Shown: one piece after another, positions 7,186 through 11,753 of the stretch
Numbering within the stretch: position 1 is the first letter of the stretch
Layout of the letters: the number at the start of each line of letters is the position of its first letter
Assembly: GCA_002452265.1 (NCBI GenBank)
Contig: DKEW01000030.1
Coordinates: 1-11,753 of the forward strand
Length of the DNA: 11,753 nucleotides
From: Pelobacter sp. UBA6812
Lineage (GTDB): Bacteria > Desulfobacterota > Desulfuromonadia > Desulfuromonadales > Syntrophotaleaceae
Reading direction: 5' to 3'
Notes under the pieces: generated by a model
The model's database searches: none
What the model was told of the DNA's origin: nothing
What the model saw: the letters and a program-made list of their open reading frames with translations, nothing else
Translations under genes and position numbers: made by a program

Positions 7186-7745
7186 TTTCTTGGTCGCTGT
7201 AAGTGTTTGGTGTGTATGGATCCCCAAGTTTTTATTGGGGTGTTTTGCCATATCGATAGCCAATGCAGGGGTAAATGGCTATAAATATGACAAAAACATC
7301 CAATACTTGCTTTGTGGATCTGTATTAAATGAGATCTCCTTTTCCCTGATTGACGCGTCAAGTGACGATAGGGCATGTTTGTTTATGTTGTCAAGTGAAT
7401 AATTGTGTAAAAAAGTGATAGATGATTGAGGGGGTTTGAGCCGATTCAGGAGGGTTTGCTTTGAGTCGAAAATCATTTTAGAAAAAACAATATCTTGTAA
7501 AATACTGAAAACATTATTAAAACAATCTGCCTATCAAGCTTGCCATGGAAGGGGTTTGCGGTTATGGCTTATGTGCGAATGGTGTTTTTTGTTAAATATT
7601 ATATGTTGAAAAGTGTTTGACTGTGTTGTTTTGCTTGGGTGTTGGTCGGTCTCAGGCGTGGATTTTCCCATGCATACTGTCCATATTGATCGGATTCGGG
7701 AGAATGGATGTATTTTTTTTGTGGGGGAGGTTTTTGACTTGCAGT
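7186..7745. other. AT-rich gene-free stretch
   Basis: No ORF here looks like a real protein. Visible structure: CCCCAA-GTTTTTA-TTGGGG followed by TGTTTT (7222-7246), a weak terminator-like hairpin on the + strand; the perfect 12-bp palindrome TTGACGCGTCAA (7350-7361); and a 13-nt direct repeat, GTATGGATCCCCA, at 7032 and 7214. The base composition is more AT-rich than the genes on either side. It may be decayed sequence at the edge of the transposase wreck. Confidence 0.4.
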
Positions 7746-7784
7746 GAATAAAAACACCGCGATATTCCATCGAAATATCACGGT
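7746..7784 (-). terminator. Terminator-like hairpin, - strand
   Basis: On the - strand ACCGTGATATT and AATATCGCGGT (one C-A mismatch) form an 11-bp stem over a 7-nt loop, followed by GTTTTTATT. No intact gene lies upstream on this strand, so if it is real it ends an unknown transcript or is left over from lost sequence. Confidence 0.4.
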
Positions 7785-7886
7785 TTGGTTTGACGCTTGG
7801 TTCCGAGGGCTGTGGCCTCACTGTGACTCTGCACCTGTAAAAGATATGGTTGTCGGTTTTCCCGTCCTAGCGGCAGGACTCTCAAA

Positions 7887-8512
7887 GTGGGTATCGCAAT
7901 GGCAGGCGCCCAGGATTGGAAGGACTTGTCGGTGAATATGGCGAATTTGCCGCCAGACCTTTTGGTTCTAAAAAGGGGCAACGGCAAAGAGTTTAAGCTA
8001 TGTTGCATGGGGTATGAGCTGGGAAGGAACCGCAGCGACCTGGCTGTGGATAATCGATTTGATTACACCGGAGGAGCCACCAAATGAAAAGCGGCTATGG
8101 AGATGATCGAAAACCTTCCATGGGGTGGCGGCATAACCGTCGGCGGGAGAATAGGAGCATGATGTGCCGGGCTTTGTAATGGGCTGTGCACCCTTCAGGT
8201 AGCGCCGCCTGTTGCGCTAAAGGCTAAGGGCGTGGCCATCGAAATGTAAATGACTCGGCACGAGGGCTACTGGGGCAGCCAGAAAATTCGCACGCGCGTC
8301 AAACAGATTTTCGGTGGGATCAAGATTGCAGGGGGCTGAGGAAAACACGCTACCGGGGGTTGGAGAAAGTCGACCGGATGTTCCCTTTGGCGACAGTGGC
8401 CTGCAGCCCGATCAGAATACCCGATTTGATCTGGGGCTATAGTCTCCGGAGCAACAGAAAGTCGCCCATCGGAGCCGAATGTTTATTCGCTTTTGGATTC
8501 AAAGCCGGCTAG
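7887..8512 (+). pseudogene. Broken IS5-like transposase (middle and C-terminal part)
   Basis: One reading frame from 7887 carries motifs I know from IS5-type DDE transposases. These are KRGNGKEFKLCCMGYEL (family: RKGxGKEAKLxYMGHxLMEN), RNRSDLAVDNR, AAMEMIE, TLQVAPPVAL and MTRHEGYWGSQKIRTRVKQI (family: TTRHxGYxxSQxxRKRVEEIFGW). Stops interrupt the frame at 8085 (TGA), 8160 (TGA) and 8247 (TAA). At about 8331-8337 one G appears lost from a G run; the frame shifts, and the match resumes in another frame as LRKTRYRGLEKVDRMF, ending at 8512. The family's ADK catalytic segment reads GGR here. The N-terminal half is not recognisable upstream. This is clearly inactive. Confidence is in the family type, not in a named IS. 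Confidence 0.8.
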
Positions 8513-8590
8513 AAGGGGCAGGCATTAACGAAACAGGTTGTCAACGATTGAATAATGAAGATTTGAAGAGGAAGTAGTTTCTCGGTGCTG

Positions 8591-8610
8591 GTTTTTCAGT
8601 GGCCTGCTAG
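8591..8610 (-). repeat. Possible right terminal inverted repeat of the IS remnant
   Basis: Read on the - strand this is CTAGCAGGCCACTGAAAAAC. It resembles, from memory, IS ends of the CTAGCAGGCTGTTGAAAAA type, and it lies about 80 bp after the transposase wreck. A poor partner, CTAGCGGCAGGACTCTCAAA, starts at 7867. If that is the left end, the element has lost its 5' half. Weak evidence. Confidence 0.3.
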
Positions 8611-8837
8611 GGGGTGTATGGCTGTTTTTCATTGCCGCATGCAAGAGTTGCATTGCTGGAAGGTTTGAGTCTCGGGGTGTAGAGTTCGCTTGCTTGGCCT
8701 CCGATGTTGTCGACTGTATCTCGAAGGTTGCTGCGGCTGGTCGGTTGCGCTATCGGTGGGGCGACCAACTGACGCCGGCGGGAAAGCGACCGAAACTTTT
8801 GCCAGGTATGGTGCTTATTGGGAATTGACTGAAATCC
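8611..8837. other. Gene-free stretch right of the IS remnant
   Basis: I see no convincing gene, RNA motif or repeat. A short inverted repeat, TGGTCG...CGACCA, falls within 8730-8770. A TTGACT that could serve as a -35 box lies at 8825-8830, but no good -10 follows at the right distance. Confidence 0.4.
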
Positions 8838-8841
8838 ATGC

Positions 8842-8911
8842 CCAGAAAAAAATTCGTATTATTTAATAAAAATGTATATTTTGTTATGGATATTTTTCTG
8901 GAAATACGAAT
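8842..8911 (+). promoter_or_regulatory. Interleaved complementary blocks (possible antiterminator)
   Basis: Two 9-nt blocks, A = CCAGAAAAA (8842-8850) and B = ATTCGTATT (8852-8860), are followed 32 nt later by A' = TTTTTCTGG (8893-8901) and B' = AATACGAAT (8903-8911). Each is a perfect reverse complement, and both pairs are spaced by a single A. The order A-B-A'-B' prevents a simple nested hairpin, and A' and B' overlap the 5' half of the following terminator-like hairpin. See findings. Confidence 0.45.
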
Positions 8912-8938
8912 ACCATTCGCGAGTATTTCAGTTTTTTT
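8898..8938 (+). terminator. Terminator-like hairpin ahead of the two-component genes
   Basis: GAAATAC (8901-8907) pairs with GTATTTC (8923-8929), and GAAT pairs with ATTC over an ACC loop with a GCGA bulge. CT/AG can extend the base. Seven T residues follow at 8932-8938. The stem is AT-rich and therefore weak. It lies about 155 nt upstream of the response regulator start, inside what should be its leader. Confidence 0.45.
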
Positions 8939-9094
8939 CTGTCTGGCAAGATCGTTCGATTTAACCTATTTCCTGTTGTCGGATATGCTGCCGAGAGGAC
9001 TTGGTGTGAGCCGAAAGACAATGACACAATCCTGAATAATGAAAAAAATTATCCCTATGATCTTGTTAAGTTTCTTTGAGGTAAAGGGAATGAA

Positions 9095-9748
9095 ATGATG
9101 CAGTTCAAAATTCTCATCATTGAAGACGAACCTCTCATCGCGCTGCAAATCAAAAATTTTCTATCCAGAAAAGGGTTTGATGTTGTCGGCTGCTGTGAGA
9201 ATTACTATGAAGCTTATGACCTTTTTACGGTGCATCGGCCGGAGATCATTATCAGTGATATCGGGCTAGGTGATGATGAATCGGGCATAGACATCATCGA
9301 TAAATTGAGAAAATCCGGTAACTTTGAAGTCCTGTTTCTGACTTCATTCACTGACCAGAACACGCTCAAGAAAGCTTTTGCGACTAAACCCTTCTATTAC
9401 ATCACAAAACCCTTCAAGGAAATCGACCTCTATACGGCCGTGATGCTTTGCATCTCAAAGTTACAGGAGAGCCACGTCCATAACGACTGGCACTACGACC
9501 CCACGACCAGAACTCTAAGATGCCGTAATGACGTTGTCTTTTTGACCAGGCAGGAACAAGAGCTTTTTCATCTCTGCTACAGGAACCTTGGTCGGTTTGT
9601 CCCGCTGGAAGTTGTCGAAAATGTGCTTTGGAGCGACAAATATGTCAGTGATTCGACCCGGCGCGGGTTGATTCATAGATTGGGGAAAAAATTAAGCAAG
9701 GAAATTTTTGTATACAGTAGCGCTTATGGATGCCGGTTGACTTTATGA
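9095..9748 (+). CDS. OmpR-type response regulator
   Basis: A 217-residue cytoplasmic transcription regulator. The receiver domain (about 4-122) has the acidic pair E10/D11, phospho-acceptor D55 in IIISDIGL, switch T83 and K105 in ITKPF. The PFYYITKPF sequence is typical of receivers paired with HisKA_2 kinases. The C-terminal domain (about 128-217) is an OmpR/PhoB winged helix. It shows WHYDPTTRTL, LTRQEQELFHL, a recognition-helix region STRRGLIHRLGKKL and a final wing YGCRLTL. Two ATGs are adjacent (9095, 9098), with AAAGGGA about 5 nt upstream. The earlier ATG at 9090 stops after two codons. The stop overlaps the kinase start by ATGA, so the pair is translationally coupled. Targets are unknown; the downstream adhesin is a candidate. 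Confidence 0.93.
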   Translation: MMQFKILIIEDEPLIALQIKNFLSRKGFDVVGCCENYYEAYDLFTVHRPEIIISDIGLGDDESGIDIIDKLRKSGNFEVLFLTSFTDQNTLKKAFATKPFYYITKPFKEIDLYTAVMLCISKLQESHVHNDWHYDPTTRTLRCRNDVVFLTRQEQELFHLCYRNLGRFVPLEVVENVLWSDKYVSDSTRRGLIHRLGKKLSKEIFVYSSAYGCRLTL

Positions 9749-11241
9749 GAAAGTTTATCCTCCTGGTGCTGCTGTTGTCCGGCTGTGCAAACCCTCAGCT
9801 TCTCACCCCTGAAGAGCGTGCCTACCTGGATAACAAGCCAACCATCGTCTTTCACAACGAGAAAGACTGGAAGCCGTATGATTATTACGAGGATGGGACT
9901 CCCAAAGGTTTCTGTGTCGATGTTGTGCGACTGATTGCCGCAAAGGTCGGTTTCAAGGCCAGATTTATCTCGGGTCAGAGCTGGGATTCGTACATGCACA
10001 TGCTTGAACGCCACCAGATAGACTCCCTGCATAATACCGCGATTACACCCGATCGCGAGAGATACATGATCTTCACCCGGGGGTACGTGAGGTTCCGGGA
10101 TGCTCTTTTTGTTCGCAAAGGCCGAAACGACATCAGGACGCTCGAAGATCTCCACGGTAAAACCCTGGCGGTTGTCCGGGGCTACTATCAGGAATTTCTT
10201 CTGAAGTCTTATTACCCGGAGATCAATCTCCTACTGGTGAATAACACCACGGAATGTATCAGAGCCGTTTCCGAGAAGAGGGCCGATGCCGCCATCGATG
10301 AAGTCGGTGTAAGCGACAGTTTCATTAATGATTATGGGGTCAAGGACGTCATTTTGCAAAGTTTTGTCCAGGATGAGCGTTTCAATCTCGAACTTCACTT
10401 TGCCGTACATAAAGACGACAGGATTTTGAGAAATATCCTGCAAAAAGGACTCGATGCCATCTCTGACGAAGAAATGGCCGCGCTCAAGAAAAAATGGCTG
10501 ATTCTCGGGCCGAAGAACGGAGTTGACTATAAACTGCTGGGTTTGATCGCGGTGGGGATTTTGACCCTGCTGGGCTTCCTCTCCTACAGGACCAGGCTGC
10601 TGAAAAAACATAATCTGGAACTGCAGGAGGCCCAGATCGCGCTGCGGGGGGAGGTCCGGCAGAAAGAGCTTTTGTTACGGGAATTGAACCACCGGGTGAA
10701 GAACAACCTGCAGATCATCCAGAGTATCGTCTCCCTTCAGACATCGAGAAAGGACACCTCTCATATTCTCGAAGAAATAGAAGACAATATCCGGGCGATA
10801 TCTCTGGCTTATGACAAGCTCGTCTATCAGGATTCGCAGGATTCCATTGAACTCCGGAGCTACCTTCAGACCCTGTCTGAGCATTTGACACGACTGGGTG
10901 ACCTGCCGATTCTTATCGAAATGGAAATCCCCGACCTCCGGGTCGGCATCCAGAGAGCGGTGACCATAGGCCTTGTGGTTACGGAATGTTTCAACAACTC
11001 CGTCAAATACGCTTTTGGCAACTTTGTCGGTGATCCCCGCTTCTTTATCCGCATGACTGCCAAGACATCGGATGAACTCCTCATGACCATTGCGGACAAC
11101 GGATCGGGATTCTCCCCATCCGTTGTCAATGGCATCGGCCGGGAACTCATTATCTCCCTTTGCAAGAACGAATTTCGTTCTGTCCCACATTTCTATAATG
11201 AGCAGGGTGCGGTCATCGAAATTTCGATTCCCCGGGCTTGA
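9745..11241 (+). CDS. Sensor histidine kinase with solute-binding domain and lipobox
   Basis: A 498-residue membrane kinase. The N-terminus MRKFILLVLLLSGC is a lipoprotein signal with Cys14 as the lipidation site. I chose this ATG over one 15 nt upstream because it overlaps the regulator stop (ATGA) and places the lipobox correctly. Residues about 25-255 form a periplasmic family-3 solute-binding domain (PYDYYEDGTPKGFCVDVVRLIA, seen here as PKGFCVDVV; then LHGKTLAVVRG and ADAAIDE). One membrane helix (about 264-284) and a coiled coil follow. HisKA_2 has the phospho-acceptor H316 in ELNHRVKNNLQ. The HATPase has N417/N418 in the N box and DNGSG at 451-455. The ligand is probably a small solute such as an amino acid. 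A lipobox on a kinase that also has a membrane helix is unusual. Confidence 0.93.
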   Translation: MRKFILLVLLLSGCANPQLLTPEERAYLDNKPTIVFHNEKDWKPYDYYEDGTPKGFCVDVVRLIAAKVGFKARFISGQSWDSYMHMLERHQIDSLHNTAITPDRERYMIFTRGYVRFRDALFVRKGRNDIRTLEDLHGKTLAVVRGYYQEFLLKSYYPEINLLLVNNTTECIRAVSEKRADAAIDEVGVSDSFINDYGVKDVILQSFVQDERFNLELHFAVHKDDRILRNILQKGLDAISDEEMAALKKKWLILGPKNGVDYKLLGLIAVGILTLLGFLSYRTRLLKKHNLELQEAQIALRGEVRQKELLLRELNHRVKNNLQIIQSIVSLQTSRKDTSHILEEIEDNIRAISLAYDKLVYQDSQDSIELRSYLQTLSEHLTRLGDLPILIEMEIPDLRVGIQRAVTIGLVVTECFNNSVKYAFGNFVGDPRFFIRMTAKTSDELLMTIADNGSGFSPSVVNGIGRELIISLCKNEFRSVPHFYNEQGAVIEISIPRA

Positions 11242-11521
11242 GCCTGTTCCCTCCTTTTCAAAAATCCGATCTCTCGTTAATTTTTTTCGTCATTTCAAAC
11301 GTTTTACAAACGCCGTGAAGATAACATGGCGACCTGTGAGGGAGCCCCGCATCTTTGCCTGTTCCGGGAGGATGGGTCCATTGTCGCGGGATCGATGCCC
11401 CTGTGGATTGAATGTTGCGGCGAATGTCCGTTCTCCCCCTCGACATTTTCCTGACCTTTACATACCAAACACGAGACGGGCTATGCACGGGCTTCCGGTG
11501 TCAGCCAAGGAGGGATACCTC
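11242..11521. other. Intergenic region before the adhesin gene
   Basis: No gene is visible. A T7 run follows at about 11281, but without a clear stem. A strong ribosome binding site, AAGGAGGG (11507-11514), lies 7 nt before the adhesin start. I found no clear promoter, although the space is ample for one. Confidence 0.5.
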
Positions 11522-11753
11522 ATGAAAACCAAGAGAAAGACAACGACGATTCTGCTTGCCTTGCTGTTTGGGTGCCTGCTCCTGGCAAGTGCGGAGGTAT
11601 GGGCAATAGAGTTTCCATCCGCAGGAGTCCTTCCGGGGTTCGACGCCGACGATGGCACGACTGACGGAAGCAGTGTAGGCAATACTGCGCTTGGTGCAGG
11701 CAGCAAGGCCACCGGCGACGGCAGCACAGCCACCGGTTACTTAAGCACGGCCA
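11522..11753 (+). CDS. Trimeric autotransporter adhesin (YadA-head type), 5' part
   Basis: This gene is cut by the window end after 77 codons. MKTKRKTTTILLALLFGCLL is a signal peptide, with a likely cleavage after VWA (residue 28). A short linker (IEFPSAGVLPGFDADDG) leads to GNTALGAGSKATGDGSTATG, the 14-residue left-handed-coil repeat of YadA/Hia-type heads (x-A-x-G-x-x-S/A pattern). Proteins of this type are secreted by type Vc autotransport and anchored in the outer membrane by a C-terminal barrel, which would lie beyond the window. They mediate attachment or aggregation. The stretched collagen-like G/A/S/T composition could also belong to another head-repeat protein without the anchor, since the C-terminus is not seen. 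It lies on the same strand as the two-component genes, 280 nt downstream, and probably has its own promoter. Confidence 0.8.
   Translation, partial: MKTKRKTTTILLALLFGCLLLASAEVWAIEFPSAGVLPGFDADDGTTDGSSVGNTALGAGSKATGDGSTATGYLSTA

Noticed and set aside
7032..7226. 13-nt direct repeat GTATGGATCCCCA (7032 and 7214)
   Set aside because: A match of this length is expected about once by chance in a window of this size. Noted in the annotation but not treated as a finding.
8838..9035. 65-residue hydrophobic + strand ORF upstream of the response regulator
   Set aside because: It has no ribosome binding site, its bias towards Phe, Leu and Ile codons simply follows the AT-rich DNA, and it spans the terminator-like hairpin. 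Kept only as a remote leader-peptide possibility.
632..9094. GEMM-type (c-di-GMP/cGAMP) riboswitch in the intergenic regions
   Set aside because: These are common in this lineage, so I looked for the conserved GEMM core sequences in the leaders at 632-860, 1906-2148, 7000-7200 and 8600-9094, and found none.

Overview
The window looks like a chromosome segment of a Gram-negative anaerobe of the Desulfuromonadota (Geobacter/Pelobacter/Syntrophotalea type). The grounds are moderate GC with AT-rich intergenic patches, a type I-E CRISPR array, a GH17-GT2 beta-glucan synthase-like protein, and dispersed CACGAAG-type intergenic repeats. Pelobacter (Syntrophotalea) carbinolicus is my best guess from memory of its I-E arrays. 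No rRNA, tRNA or other marker gene is present to confirm it.

Left part (1-4860), + strand. The window opens inside a type I-E CRISPR array with an exact 61-nt period, and runs to its degenerate trailer-end repeat. No cas gene is visible; the leader and any cas genes would lie to the left. Next come a 76-residue hypothetical protein and a pirin-family cupin. After a recognisable sigma70-type promoter there is an 877-residue membrane protein joining a GH17-like glucanase/transglycosylase domain to a processive GT2 synthase. A strong intrinsic terminator closes this unit.

Middle (4860-7110), mostly - strand. A dispersed inverted repeat is followed by a small two-helix membrane protein. Then comes a tightly coupled pair: a DMT/EamA-type transporter and, 4 nt after its stop, a small winged-helix-like protein. 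A possible 29-codon ORF and a hairpin lie in the transporter's leader.

Gene desert (7110-9094). About 2 kb holds no intact gene. It contains the wreck of an IS5-like transposase (three in-frame stops, one frameshift), some hairpins, and an AT-rich segment. In that segment two interleaved 9-bp complementary blocks overlap a terminator-like hairpin with a T7 run. This resembles a transcription attenuator ahead of the next operon.

Right part (9095-11753), + strand. An OmpR-type response regulator overlaps by ATGA a histidine kinase that has a lipobox, a periplasmic solute-binding domain, one membrane helix, and HisKA_2 plus HATPase domains. The window ends in the start of a secreted YadA-head-like trimeric autotransporter adhesin. 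A plausible reading is that the two-component pair senses a small extracytoplasmic ligand and may control surface attachment. That link rests on adjacency only.
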